Shown: positions 10,610 through 20,200 of the stretch, piece by piece
Position numbering within the stretch: the stretch's first letter is position 1
How the letters are laid out: each line of letters starts with the position of its first letter
NCBI GenBank assembly: GCA_963578605.1
Contig: CAUZEA010000006.1
Location: forward strand, 1-64,000
Reading direction: 5' to 3'
DNA from: JAKVCB01 sp963578605
GTDB taxonomy: Bacteria > Planctomycetota > Planctomycetia > Pirellulales > Lacipirellulaceae
DNA: 64,000 nt
Notes under the pieces: model-generated
The model's database searches: none
What the model saw: only the letters and a program-made list of their open reading frames with translations
Told to the model about the DNA's origin: nothing
Made by a program: the position numbers and the translations under genes

Positions 10610-12115
10610 CTATCCAGACAACCGATCAAGGATGTTTCGCGTGATTCGCTCGACGGTCTCGTCGCCGCCGCGCAGGCCGTGCGGCCAGTTGGTGCATCCG
10701 CTGGTCACGACGGTGCCTCCCCGGGTGTAGCTTCCCAGTACGGCCGCACCCGGCTGGGGATGCGACCTGCCCGAGCCTCTGCCGTAGAGCCCGTCGGCGA
10801 CAATGCCGATCGAGTTGTCTGTAGTGCTGAGGCCCGCCGGCGCGGTGCCGAGAATCTCGAAGGTCTCGGGCGTTCCATCGCGATGGGTCGGCACCGGCAC
10901 ACCGTTGTTCATCTCGAACTGGCAGCCGTCGCACTCATAGCCCACGATCGTGTGCTTCGCCCCCAGAAGATCTCCCCGCTTCAGCCCGGTACCCTCAAAG
11001 ATCCAGTGTTCCGGCCGGTGGATCGTGTATCCCCCGGCGCCGTCGGGAAACTGCTCGAAGAAACGGTGGTAGCCGCCGTAGGCCCAGCTTACACCAGTCA
11101 TTTGGTTTTCCGGGCGCCCAACGAGACGGTGGCACCACATGGTCGCGAGCAGACCGTGCCGGCCACTCCGGTGGAACGGGTCTTCCGTGTAGTCCTGTTT
11201 CCAACAGACCAGCGCGCGGCCCATGCTCTCGGAGCGAACCTGCCAGAAGGCTGTATTGCCGCTGAGAAAGGCGACGTTTCCGCCCCCGGTGATGAAGGTC
11301 TCGAGGTGGTCGCGCATGGGCGAGGACCAGTACTCGTCATGCCCGACGCTGAGCACGAGCCGATAGTCTTCGAGCAGCTCCGGATGAAACTCGAGGTCCG
11401 AGTTGACCGCGTAGTCGAGTGAGTAGCCGGCCTGCTCCGCCCACCGGACAAAGGGCTCCTCCCAGTTCCGCCAGCCGCTGTAGGTGCCGGTGAAGCCGTC
11501 GGGATCCGCGAAGCCGGCCCAGGGACGGTCGAAGGAAACCCGCCTTCCTCGCGGGTTGCCGTAGAGACTCATCCCTCCCCAGGTGTTGTACGCGTTATAG
11601 GTGTTCGTCGTGAGTTGGAGCAGGATCCGTGCATCTTTTCCAGGACGTGCCGATCGCACCACGAAGAACATTTCCCCCGTGGCAGAACGCCCGGCTGAGT
11701 CCTCGCCTCGCAGTACCGCGCTGTAATAACCCGATCGCCACTCGCGTGGTACCGAAACTCTCAGCGCGAGCGGCCAGTCGCAGCCGTGCGAGCAGGCATT
11801 CTCTGGAACCGGATACGGGGCGCCGGGAAGACCCTCTCGTGTCCACACAGATTCCTTCTTCGCTCCCATACGGAAGATTTCAATCGAGTACTTCTTCAGC
11901 CCAGTGGAGATGTGAAAGCCGATGTCATCACCAGCTTTGACACTCAGGGAATCGGGATAGCCTGCTATAGTTGGACCGATTTCTCCAGCGTTCGATTCGA
12001 TTTCTCCAGCGTTCAAAGAGAGCTTTCCGAGCTCGACTGCCAGTCCGGTGGAGCCCAGGCACAGCAAGACCTCACGTCGATTGAACTCGCTCTCCGGATC
12101 ACGTGGCTCAGACAA
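10610..12115 (-). CDS. N,N-dimethylformamidase beta-subunit-like protein, Tat-exported
   Basis: A 501-aa protein similar to the C-terminal region of the large subunit of N,N-dimethylformamidase: an IgG-like N-terminal part (YPDSLSVKAGDDIGFHIST), then a glutamine-amidotransferase-like fold with VLSVGHDEYWSSPMRDHLE near residues 255-275 and VAFLSGNTAFWQVR. The twin-arginine stretch NRREVLLCLGSTGLAVE suggests export. Start is TTG at 12115, with AAAGGAG about 10 bases upstream. Substrate unknown; planctomycete members need not act on dimethylformamide. Residues about 34-46 contain a duplicated NAGEIxxNAGEI encoded by a 21-bp tandem duplication. The PVC-type CxxCH gene starts 3 bases downstream. 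Confidence 0.8.
   Translation of the reverse strand: MSEPRDPESEFNRREVLLCLGSTGLAVELGKLSLNAGEIESNAGEIGPTIAGYPDSLSVKAGDDIGFHISTGLKKYSIEIFRMGAKKESVWTREGLPGAPYPVPENACSHGCDWPLALRVSVPREWRSGYYSAVLRGEDSAGRSATGEMFFVVRSARPGKDARILLQLTTNTYNAYNTWGGMSLYGNPRGRRVSFDRPWAGFADPDGFTGTYSGWRNWEEPFVRWAEQAGYSLDYAVNSDLEFHPELLEDYRLVLSVGHDEYWSSPMRDHLETFITGGGNVAFLSGNTAFWQVRSESMGRALVCWKQDYTEDPFHRSGRHGLLATMWCHRLVGRPENQMTGVSWAYGGYHRFFEQFPDGAGGYTIHRPEHWIFEGTGLKRGDLLGAKHTIVGYECDGCQFEMNNGVPVPTHRDGTPETFEILGTAPAGLSTTDNSIGIVADGLYGRGSGRSHPQPGAAVLGSYTRGGTVVTSGCTNWPHGLRGGDETVERITRNILDRLSG
11978..12014. repeat. 21-bp-period tandem duplication inside a coding region
   Basis: The 16-mer gatttctccagcgttc occurs at 11978-11993 and again at 11999-12014, offset 21 bp. 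It encodes the duplicated NAGEI motif of the dimethylformamidase-like protein and keeps frame. Confidence 0.85.
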
Positions 12116-12299
12116 TAGAGGTGTGCTCCTTTCCCGTGGGGCATTACGTTCAGGCTGGTCGATTTTCTAACCTGCGTGAGGAGGTGTTTGCAAGCATCAC
12201 CGATGACTCGCAGAGAGTTTTCCCATCGGTATTCTAACATGCCGACTCGGTGACGCGGCCCAGCCAGAGACTCACCCATTTTCACCGGTTTTTGAGTCG

Positions 12300-12520
12300 A
12301 ACGCAAATCTTTCAGCAAGTTGTCGCCCCGATAGGATGGCCTGCGATCCGTCGGTCATGGGCCCCTGTTCTTGCCTTCCCTGATTCACTCCCCCGGCCGT
12401 GTCGCGATCGTTGTAGAAACGGGCAACATACTCGGGAGCTTTCCCAATGTTGGTCACGATCAAGCCAGCTCGGGGATCGAGTTGCTCACGCTGCCATTTG
12501 AATTTGGCCATCTCCCCGTC
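12300..12520 (-). pseudogene. IS1380-family transposase C-terminal remnant
   Basis: On the - strand, codons at 12511-12392 read MAKFKWQREQLDPRAGLIVT then NIGKAPEYVARFYNDRDTAG. This matches the typical C-terminal core of IS1380 transposases (AKVEWHPGELFPRVGFIVTN...VVxFYNxRGTAEQWIKEGK). A +1 shift near 12390 exposes the continuation E-stop-IREGKN, so the fragment has both a frameshift and stop codons. No IS ends were recognised. The rest of the 12116-12632 interval contains no gene I can support. Confidence 0.6.
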
Positions 12521-12632
12521 CGGCGCTGGCCGGAGATCGCCCCTGGCACGATGGCAGCCGGTGCGGATCGGGGCAGTTCCCAGACCGGCCGTACCGTCGT
12601 GCAGATAAGGGGAGACCGTCGGTGGACACATA

Positions 12633-12977
12633 TCAACGGGCGGTGGACGGTGCCCGGTCTTCCCCGCAGCAGCACTCTTCCTCGGGGTCCTGCTCCACGT
12701 TCCGAATCACCAGGTACTTCATCCGGTCGCCCAGGTACTTCACTTGCGCATGTCGCTGATTGGAAGGGAAGAACAGCAGGTCGCCGGGACCGACCGTGTG
12801 CGTCCCACCGCCGAAGGTGTACTCAGCCTCACCCTCGAGGAAGTACATGGCTTCCTCGGCCTCGTGGCTGTGCTCGTACATCTCGCCTGCATCCCGCGTG
12901 GCGAACTCGGTCACATGGACGTGGATCTTCTTCGCACCCTGGCGGTATCCGAGAAGCGAGGTGTAGTTGCTGGACAT
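12633..12977 (-). CDS. Small cupin-domain protein
   Basis: A 114-aa single-domain cupin, starting at the ATG at 12977 (SSNYTSLLG...), which has GGAGG about 8 bases upstream; the longer ORF to 13010 is less likely. Cupin motif 1 is visible as EMYEHSHEAEEAMYFLEGEAEY (the two His and the Glu are candidate metal ligands) and motif 2 as GPGDLLFFPSNQRHAQ (second-motif His). A cysteine-rich tail EECCCGED follows. Such proteins bind a metal and act as small dioxygenases, isomerases or sugar-binding proteins; which applies here cannot be told. No signal peptide, so cytoplasmic. Confidence 0.85.
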   Translation of the reverse strand: MSSNYTSLLGYRQGAKKIHVHVTEFATRDAGEMYEHSHEAEEAMYFLEGEAEYTFGGGTHTVGPGDLLFFPSNQRHAQVKYLGDRMKYLVIRNVEQDPEEECCCGEDRAPSTAR

Positions 12978-13096
12978 GATAGGGGACCTCCGGTACTGCT
13001 TTCGCAGCATAGATATGATTGTGCGAGTTAAGAACTCCTGACGTGATTCCCGGCGGGAGTTTGCGGACTTCTGTAACGTTTATTTCTCGAGCAGCG

Positions 13097-14608
13097 CTAA
13101 GCCAGTATATCCTGAATCACGTGACCATGCACATCCGTTAAACGGCGGTCAAAGCCGTTGTGGTGGTAGGTGAGCTGCTCGTGATCGAGACCGAGCAGAT
13201 GGAGGATGGTCGCGTTGAGGTCATAGACCGTCGCAATGTTCTCGGCGGCCCGAAAGCCAAACTCATCGGTCGCCCCATAGCTGAAAGGTGTTTTGACGCC
13301 AGCCCCGGCAAGCCAACAAGTGAAACCGTGAGGGTTGTGGTCCCGACCGCTGGCCGTCTGCTGCAGAGTCGGCATGCGGCCGAACTCGGTGCAGAAGACC
13401 ACCAAAGTGGTCTCCAGCAATCCGCGCTGCTTTAGGTCGTGGATCAGCGCCGCCGCCGGCTGGTCGAGCGTCCAACCGTGTCGGTCGTATTGTTCTTTCA
13501 AATTTTTATGACCGTCCCAGTCATTTTCTCCCTCGCCAGCGGTATTGGCACCGTTGAACAGCTGTACGAAACGGACTCCTTGCTCGATCAAGCGGCGCGC
13601 CAAGAGGCAGTTGCGGGCGAAGTCTCGCTTGATCTGTGGCTTTGTCGACTCGTCGGCGCCATACATTTTGAGGATGTGCTTGGGCTCGGTGGCAAGGTTG
13701 GCGATCTGTGGGACACTCAGTTGCATTTGTGCCGCGAGCTGGTAACTGGCGATTCGCGCTTCCAGATCGCTGTCCTCAGGATGGCGCTCGATGTGTCGCC
13801 GGTTGAGCAACTCGAGCAGCTCCCGCGACGCGACATCGGCGCGCCGGCTGACCGACTCGGGACGGACCAGGTTGCGGATCGGCCGTGTCACGCCCAGCGG
13901 AGTTCCCTGGAACACTGCGGGCAAGAATCCGGCCCCCCAGTTGTTTCCCGTCGACTGCGGCAGACCGCGTGGGTCCGGGATCGCAATGAAGGCCGGCAGG
14001 TCTTCGTTCTCGCTGCCCAGCGCGTAGCACACCCAAGCGCCCATGCTGGGGAGACCGGCTCGCGTGAAACCGGTCGACAGAAAATTTTCCGCGGGCGCAT
14101 GATTGTTGGTTGTGCCTTTCAACGAGTGGATGAAACAGAAGTCGTCTGCCAGGTCACCCAGTTTTGGCAGCAGATCGCTCGTCATCTTGCCGACACGACC
14201 CCGTGGACGGAACTCGTAGTACGGTTTCGCGAGCGCCCCCGGGGGACCAAAGAAGTTCCTGAGCGTCTCGGCACCCGGCAAGGGTTGTCCGTCCCGTTTC
14301 ACAAGTTCGGGCTTGTAGTCGAACGTGTCAACCTGGCTCATCGCTCCGCTGCAAAAAATCATCACCACGCGCTGCGCCTGCGGCCGATGGTGGGATGGGC
14401 GCGCCTCATGGGGCCGTCGCGGATCGATCGACCGGCGCTGCGAGTTCTGAGGTGCTGGCTCGCTCCCAAGCACGCCGGCGTCGCTGAGTAAACTTGTCAA
14501 GGCGACTCCGGCAAGCCCGGTATTCAGCTGTGACAAGAACCGGCGGCGATCGAGGAATTCGCGATCGAATCTGAAAAACGGCTTGTCGTTCATTGTGGTC
14601 GACGGCAT
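13097..14608 (-). CDS. DUF1501 family protein, Tat-exported
   Basis: DUF1501 protein partnered with the DUF1549/DUF1553 gene 43 bases upstream on the same strand. I place the start at the ATG at 14608 (MPSTTMND) or 14593 (MNDKPFF); the longer ORF to 14734 would overlap the upstream gene and lacks export logic. Neither start has a clear SD. A twin-arginine signal (LDRRRFLSQLNTGLAGVAL) follows. Family motifs: VVMIFCSGAMSQVDTFDYKP, SLKGTTNNHAPAENFLSTG, VVFCTEFGRMP, and GRDHNPHGFTCWLAG. Role unknown; the fold is phosphatase/sulfatase-like. A decayed copy of the same family's C-terminal core is recognisable at 25311-25470. Confidence 0.88.
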   Translation of the reverse strand: MPSTTMNDKPFFRFDREFLDRRRFLSQLNTGLAGVALTSLLSDAGVLGSEPAPQNSQRRSIDPRRPHEARPSHHRPQAQRVVMIFCSGAMSQVDTFDYKPELVKRDGQPLPGAETLRNFFGPPGALAKPYYEFRPRGRVGKMTSDLLPKLGDLADDFCFIHSLKGTTNNHAPAENFLSTGFTRAGLPSMGAWVCYALGSENEDLPAFIAIPDPRGLPQSTGNNWGAGFLPAVFQGTPLGVTRPIRNLVRPESVSRRADVASRELLELLNRRHIERHPEDSDLEARIASYQLAAQMQLSVPQIANLATEPKHILKMYGADESTKPQIKRDFARNCLLARRLIEQGVRFVQLFNGANTAGEGENDWDGHKNLKEQYDRHGWTLDQPAAALIHDLKQRGLLETTLVVFCTEFGRMPTLQQTASGRDHNPHGFTCWLAGAGVKTPFSYGATDEFGFRAAENIATVYDLNATILHLLGLDHEQLTYHHNGFDRRLTDVHGHVIQDILA

Positions 14609-14651
14609 CGAAAAAATACGTTTGGTGGATGTTAAACGCGGCAGGCGTTGA

Positions 14652-17393
14652 CTACGGCATAAACAGGAATTCGTTACTGTTAAAAAGTACGCGACACAGT
14701 GTGGCCAGTCCATGCGTTTCGATGTGCTTGACACAGGCCTCGGATTCCACCCGATCCGGCTGCCGGCCGTAGGCGAGCTGAAACGCGCGGCTCACCTGGT
14801 CGAGCGGCGTGGTGCCAACCTCGCGCTTGAGTCGCTCAGCCAGCTGTTGCGATTGCGCCAAAATGAATTCGTCGTTGAACAAGTTCAACGCTTGAATCGG
14901 CGTTGTGGATCGGCTTCGCTTGGGTACCGACCGGGTGCCGTCCGGGCAGTCGAAAACTCCGAACACGGGGACCTGCTCCTCGCGGACCTTGCGCATGTAG
15001 ATCATGCGGCGCCAGGTGTCGGGACCCAGCTTCTCTTTCGGCTCATATCCGGTGAAAACGACGTACGGCTTGAAAACGTCGAAGCCGGGTCCGTACATAT
15101 CCAGATCGAGCATGCCGCTGACGGCCAACACCGAGTCGCGAATCGCCTCTCCCTCCAAACGCCGCATCGGGTACCGCCAGAGCAGGATACAGGAAGCATC
15201 AACGGCCATTGCCTTCCCGTTGGGCGCATTGGACTGGCGATAGGTGCTGGACAAGAGGATCTGGCGGTGCAAATGTTTGAGCGACCAGCCACCGCGGATC
15301 AGCTCGCCGGCAAGCCAGTCGAGAAGCTGCGGGTGAGAAGGTGGCGTACCGCCCGTGCCAAAGTCGCTGACGCTGGCCACAATCCCTCGGCCAAAGTGGT
15401 AATGCCAAAGGCGGTTCACGACGACGCGGGCCGTAAGCGGGTTGTTCCTGTCAATGATTGATTTGGCAAACTCCACACGCCTCTTCTGCTCCGGCGCGAG
15501 GCCGTCGAGCTTGAGCGAGCCAAGTATCGCCAGCGTATCGGGAGAGACGATTTCGCGCTTGGACGTCGGATCGCCGCGGTCGAGCACGTGGACGTCACCC
15601 GGCTGGTGAAAGTCGCCAACATAAACGAAGTCTTTCTGCAAATCACGAAGCCGCCGCTCGAGAGGCCGCCACTTGGCGAGCAACTCCGCGATCTGATGGT
15701 CGGACGTTTCCTCTTTCGCGCCATCCTTCTCCTCCTCAAAAGGCACGCGACTTGTCGAATCCGCCACGATTTTCCAATCGCCCGGCTCGAGCGTCGTTTC
15801 GATGCGGTATGCTGTTGCCAGGTTGCTTTGGCCTTGCTGTGACCGGTCGCGGCTCCAAACGACACGCTCGATTACAACCGACTCGGGCAACTCCAGGGTG
15901 AGGATGCATTTCATTTCTTTTGAGTGCCAATCGTTCATCATCCCGTACGCACCGTTGTTGACGAGGCCTGCCCAGTGGGACACGACTTCCTCACTCGTCG
16001 CCGTCGCCGTGGCACCGCGAGAAGCGAGCGCTACGTTGTGGCCCGTTCCAGTTTCGTAAACCTCGAATTCGTCAATCAAGGGTGCTTCTCCGTCATTGGT
16101 CGCTTCAATGACCATCCGGATGAACCTGGCACGTACAGGTTGAAAGTTTTCGACATTCCGTACGAAGTTGACCGGCGGACGCCGCTGGAAGGACCGCATT
16201 TCCGTCTCCAATTCGGCCATCTCTCGTTCGAGTTCCTCAATTTTCCGGGAGAGTTCTGGATCATGCTGTGGGTCGACAAGCGGGCGAACCCCGTGTTGCA
16301 CACCCGCGAATACAGCTTGGACGGAGTAATAGTCTTTTTGGGAAATCGGCGCGAACCGGTGGTCATGGCAGCGGGCGCACCCGATGGTCATGCCGAGAAA
16401 AACGGAGCCGGTGGTGTTGATCATGTCGGCCAAATCCAGCTGACGCTTCACCAACCTCTCTGCCTTAGTGTTCCCCTGGACAACGTCGTATGGGCCAGCC
16501 ACCAGGAAACCCGTGGCAGCGTTTACGCCCAGTGAATCGCCCGCCAACTGTTCGAACACGAACTGGTCATATGGCTTGTCATCGTTGAACGCTCGGATCA
16601 CATAGTCACGGTAATGAAACGTCGGGGGTCGCGCCGTGTTCGCCTCAAAACCATGCGTCTCGGCAAACCGGACAACGTCCAGCCAATGCGTTGCCAACCG
16701 TTCACCGTAGTGCGGGCTTGCCAGGACACGACTGACCAGCCGCTCGTAAGCATCCGGGCGGCGGTCGTTGACAAAGTCTCGCACCTCTTCCGGCGCAGGG
16801 GGGAGCCCGTGCATGTCAAGGTAGAGCCGACGGATCAACGTGACGCGATCTGCCGGGTCAGACGGAGCGAGGCCTTTCCCGCGTAGCTTTCGCAGTACAA
16901 ATGCATCAATCGGTGCTCGGATCCAGTTCGCTGCGTCAGCGGGGCTACTCGGCGGGGCAGTTCGCTTGATCGGCTGCAACGACCACAATTTGGTACCGGT
17001 CACCTCAGCCGGTTTCAGTACGAGACCGTCCGGCCACTTTGCCCCGGCCGCAATCCACGCACGAATCGCGGCCACCTCGGCGTCCGAAAGCGGATCGGCA
17101 TTCTCGGGCATTTCGGGCTTCTCGCCGTCCTGCGGAGTAATCATCTTCAACAGCAAACTCGCACCCGGGTCGCCGGGCTCCACAACACCGCTATCCTCGA
17201 TCGCCCCTCTTGTCGCCAGCGAAAAATCACCTTTCTGATCACCGTCGTTATGACAACTGAGGCACCGTCGCTGGAGGATCGGCGCGACCGCCTCGCGAAA
17301 CGACGCCTCGTCCGCGTCGGCCGACCCCATGAACATCAACGCCAGCAAGGCGATACCAGGAATGCTACGGACTGAGGAACCGAATTTTTTCAT
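14652..17393 (-). CDS. PSCyt1-DUF1549-DUF1553 cytochrome c protein with F5/8-like insert
   Basis: A 913-aa secreted cytochrome-like protein. The start at 17393 (MKKFGSSVRSIPG) gives a Sec signal ending near SADADE; the longer ORF to 17432 adds only upstream sequence. Next comes a planctomycete cytochrome c domain with the heme motif CLSCH (FREAVAPILQRRCLSCHNDG). DUF1549 begins at WIRAPIDAFVLRKLR and contains CARCHDHRFAPI. A discoidin-like insert follows (RARFIRMVIEATNDGEAPLI, EDWH-type strands). DUF1553 (NPLTARVVVNRLWHYHFGRG) closes the protein. It heads a two-gene operon with the DUF1501 gene. Compared with the paralogue at 124-3096, this one keeps the N-terminal heme domain and has a different insert between the two DUFs. 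Confidence 0.9.
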   Translation of the reverse strand: MKKFGSSVRSIPGIALLALMFMGSADADEASFREAVAPILQRRCLSCHNDGDQKGDFSLATRGAIEDSGVVEPGDPGASLLLKMITPQDGEKPEMPENADPLSDAEVAAIRAWIAAGAKWPDGLVLKPAEVTGTKLWSLQPIKRTAPPSSPADAANWIRAPIDAFVLRKLRGKGLAPSDPADRVTLIRRLYLDMHGLPPAPEEVRDFVNDRRPDAYERLVSRVLASPHYGERLATHWLDVVRFAETHGFEANTARPPTFHYRDYVIRAFNDDKPYDQFVFEQLAGDSLGVNAATGFLVAGPYDVVQGNTKAERLVKRQLDLADMINTTGSVFLGMTIGCARCHDHRFAPISQKDYYSVQAVFAGVQHGVRPLVDPQHDPELSRKIEELEREMAELETEMRSFQRRPPVNFVRNVENFQPVRARFIRMVIEATNDGEAPLIDEFEVYETGTGHNVALASRGATATATSEEVVSHWAGLVNNGAYGMMNDWHSKEMKCILTLELPESVVIERVVWSRDRSQQGQSNLATAYRIETTLEPGDWKIVADSTSRVPFEEEKDGAKEETSDHQIAELLAKWRPLERRLRDLQKDFVYVGDFHQPGDVHVLDRGDPTSKREIVSPDTLAILGSLKLDGLAPEQKRRVEFAKSIIDRNNPLTARVVVNRLWHYHFGRGIVASVSDFGTGGTPPSHPQLLDWLAGELIRGGWSLKHLHRQILLSSTYRQSNAPNGKAMAVDASCILLWRYPMRRLEGEAIRDSVLAVSGMLDLDMYGPGFDVFKPYVVFTGYEPKEKLGPDTWRRMIYMRKVREEQVPVFGVFDCPDGTRSVPKRSRSTTPIQALNLFNDEFILAQSQQLAERLKREVGTTPLDQVSRAFQLAYGRQPDRVESEACVKHIETHGLATLCRVLFNSNEFLFMP

Positions 17394-17645
17394 TGTTATC
17401 AGTAACGGTGGGCCGATAGAGACACCCCTCATTATGCCCCATCAACAGTTCGGGTTAAAGCTATTGTTATAAGTGGAGACCGATGGCAGTCACGAAAACG
17501 ACAAGGCATGCGCCAAATACTACGGATAGCGATTTTAATTCCGCGCGCGCCCTGAGGCCACCTGACGGCCCCGTCTTCCCCCTTATGGCCGCTTTGAGGG
17601 GGCATTGTTTGGTCATAGGGCGATGCACTAGGACGGATTTAATGA

Positions 17646-20087
17646 CTAGGGTTGTGGGACGGGCTTGGCATAAATGTAGGGTCGTTCGTGCAGGCCATTG
17701 GCGCCCCACACATTTTCGCTGCAGAAGACGCGCATCGTGATCTGGTCTGTTTCGCCGGGCGTCAGCAGGCCGCTGATATCGATCTCGGCGGGGTTGGGGC
17801 GGAACCAGGGGCCTTTGAATTCAGAAGCGCCGGCGTATCGGCCGTTGATCCACACAAGCACGCGATTGACTATCGAGGGAAACACGAGCGTGACGCCCTG
17901 GTCGGGTGTGGCAGCGGGTGCTTCGATGTTCATGCGGTACCAGGCAGCGCCTTTGTAGGCGAAGCCGCGGGCGTCGACTAAGCCGGGTACGTCCTGACCT
18001 TCCCAGCCGGCGGCCGTGGAGATCGTGTGCCACGATGCATCGTTGAACGACGGGGTGAACCATTGTTCGTAGTAGCCGTCGTCATGTGGGTCGGTGCAAA
18101 AACGCGCGTGTTGGGGTAGGAATGAAACCAGCGTGCCTGCGGTACCATCCAGCTGGGCCAGGCGCTGCTGGAGGATTGGTTTTTCCCAAACAACGTCGCC
18201 GTACACGGGCACGCCACTCCAGTGGGATTTGTGTCGCGCCAGGATGAACGGGGTGATCGGGCGGATCTGATCACGCAGGGCGATCATGTTGTCGATGTGT
18301 GTGATGGCCTGGGGGTAATCGGCGTTGCGTTTGGCTTGTTCGAGCAGGACGTACTGGCGCAGGTGATCGTGAATGAGGCGATCGATGTGGACACGCGTTC
18401 CTGCGGGGCCGTCACCGGCGAGGGCTTCGGCCTGGCGAATATGTTTGTCGAGTTGTTGAAGCAGGTCTTCGGTGTAAACGGGCGGGAGGATGGGTTCTTC
18501 GTGGCCGTGTTGCGTGGTGGTGGCGATGGCTTGATCGAGCGTGTCGTAATATTGGCGCATCGGTTTGGCGGCCGGGCCGTACCATTTTTCGCACAGGTCG
18601 TTGAGGATGTCGTGGGGGTCGGTGTCGGCATCCCAGTAGAGCTTGGCGCGGAGGTAACGTTCCATCAGTCCGTTGCAGAGGCGGTTGTCGACGTTTTCTT
18701 CGACCCAACCCCAGATACCCCAGTCCTTGGCGAGTTTTGTGTTGTGGGCGATGCGGGTGAGAGTGGGGGTGGGGGTGCCTTTGCCGGCGAGCATCGTGTA
18801 GTTGTATTGGTAGAGGTAGACCTTGTCGGAAAGGGCAGCCCAGCCGCGGATCATCTGGCCCTGGCGTTGGTTCTGCCAGCAGTGGGGGGCATCCCATGCG
18901 TGGAGGGTGCAGGCGTAGATGTTTGCGAACATCACGACGAGGTTACCGCGGGCGTTGAAATCAGGATCGCCTTCGAAGGCGGGGGGTGTGTCGCGGTTGG
19001 CGTAGCCGTTGGTGGCGATGCGCCAGTCGGGGAATTCTTTGTTGACTTCTTTGAGCACTTCATTGACGAAGTAGAACCACTCGTGCGAGATGCCGAGGCC
19101 GCCGGGGCGAATGCTGCGCTCGTCGGTGAGCATGAGGTTGAGGCCGAGTGACATCTGTTGGCAGTTGGTGCAGTAGCAGCGGGGTTCGCCATCATCGGGG
19201 GCGAAGGTGGAGTATTCGCCCGCAAAGGCTGATCCGCGACTGGCGCGGGCTTCGGCCTTGCAGTGGTCGGCGACGAGTTGGACGGCTCCGGGGTGGGTCA
19301 TACAGACCAGACGCGGGTTGCGTGTTTTGCCGTCTTCATTGAGGGCGAACCATTCGGGATGGGCGGCGAAGACGTCGGGGCCACCGAGGTAACCCTGGCT
19401 GCCGGAGCCGCCGAGGGTGTTGTCGCCGACGATGCCGGCCCACTTGAAGATTCGGGCGTTGAGTTTGTTGTGGATGGCCCATTCATCATCGTCGGTGACT
19501 TTGCGGATTACGAAATCGGGGCGCTCGACGATGGACATGTCGGGCACGGTGAGAGTGGCCTGTTGTGGGATGACCTCGCCGAATTCGCCAGGGATGATCC
19601 AGCGCACGCCGAGGCGTTCGAGTAAGTCGCACACGGCGTACCGGGTGCCGTAGTAGGGGCCGGCGTCATTGCCGGCGAGGACGAGGGTGTGATCTTTGCA
19701 TTGGATCACGAAACCTTCTTCGTCGAGGTCGCCAGTAAGGCCGGATGGGATGTCCAGGCCGGTGATCTGTTTGGTGAGGCTGCTGGCGCCGATCAGTACC
19801 CGCGGGCCATTGGGGGCGTTGTCTTCAGAGACGATGGGCAACAATGCGCCGCTGATCTTTTGGACGTAGTGTTGAAATTCGCGTGCAGCGACGGCCGCGT
19901 TAGAGAGGGGAGTGGCTTCTTCGAGGTTGTCAGCGGTGGGCGGAGCGGCGAGTTCGGTAGCAACGGCATGAGCGACGATGATCGTCGCGGTGGGCTGACC
20001 GTCTTTGACGAACGTTAGTGCGGCTTCACTGGGGCACCCACACGCTCCGATGATGGCCATTCCGATCGAGAGTATTGCTGTGCGCAT
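17646..20087 (-). CDS. DUF4838 glycosidase-like protein with C-terminal galactose-binding-like domain
   Basis: An 813-aa exported protein. The start at 20087 (MRTAILSIGMAIIGACG) gives a hydrophobic signal ending in IGAC, a possible lipobox. The N-terminal domain resembles the alpha-glucuronidase/GH20-like accessory fold (AAREFQHYVQKISGALLPIV, VLIGASSLTKQITG, GTRYAVCDLLERLGVRWIIPG). The central part is DUF4838 (EYSTFAPDDGEPRCYCTNCQ; GYANRDTPP). The C-terminus from about residue 690 looks like a beta-sandwich of the glycosyl-hydrolase sugar-binding type (FTPSFNDASWHTI; VLVWINGRYAG). Probable polysaccharide-active enzyme; substrate unknown. No close operon partner: 113 bases separate it from the upstream gene at 20201. 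Confidence 0.8.
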   Translation of the reverse strand: MRTAILSIGMAIIGACGCPSEAALTFVKDGQPTATIIVAHAVATELAAPPTADNLEEATPLSNAAVAAREFQHYVQKISGALLPIVSEDNAPNGPRVLIGASSLTKQITGLDIPSGLTGDLDEEGFVIQCKDHTLVLAGNDAGPYYGTRYAVCDLLERLGVRWIIPGEFGEVIPQQATLTVPDMSIVERPDFVIRKVTDDDEWAIHNKLNARIFKWAGIVGDNTLGGSGSQGYLGGPDVFAAHPEWFALNEDGKTRNPRLVCMTHPGAVQLVADHCKAEARASRGSAFAGEYSTFAPDDGEPRCYCTNCQQMSLGLNLMLTDERSIRPGGLGISHEWFYFVNEVLKEVNKEFPDWRIATNGYANRDTPPAFEGDPDFNARGNLVVMFANIYACTLHAWDAPHCWQNQRQGQMIRGWAALSDKVYLYQYNYTMLAGKGTPTPTLTRIAHNTKLAKDWGIWGWVEENVDNRLCNGLMERYLRAKLYWDADTDPHDILNDLCEKWYGPAAKPMRQYYDTLDQAIATTTQHGHEEPILPPVYTEDLLQQLDKHIRQAEALAGDGPAGTRVHIDRLIHDHLRQYVLLEQAKRNADYPQAITHIDNMIALRDQIRPITPFILARHKSHWSGVPVYGDVVWEKPILQQRLAQLDGTAGTLVSFLPQHARFCTDPHDDGYYEQWFTPSFNDASWHTISTAAGWEGQDVPGLVDARGFAYKGAAWYRMNIEAPAATPDQGVTLVFPSIVNRVLVWINGRYAGASEFKGPWFRPNPAEIDISGLLTPGETDQITMRVFCSENVWGANGLHERPYIYAKPVPQP

Positions 20088-20200
20088 GGGATTGTTGATC
20101 CATGGTGCGAGGGTGTGCGCTTGGGCTGGTAAGTTCACTCTGCTTGGTGCCTCGTCTGGAGACACGTTTTAGACGGACAGGAATTTTAACGTTGAGCCCA

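Noticed and set aside
12371..12979. 202-aa + strand ORF
   Set aside because: Overlaps both the IS1380 relic and the well-supported cupin gene on the other strand.
18222..19151. 309-aa + strand ORF
   Set aside because: Low-complexity V/G/E-rich antisense shadow of the DUF4838 gene.
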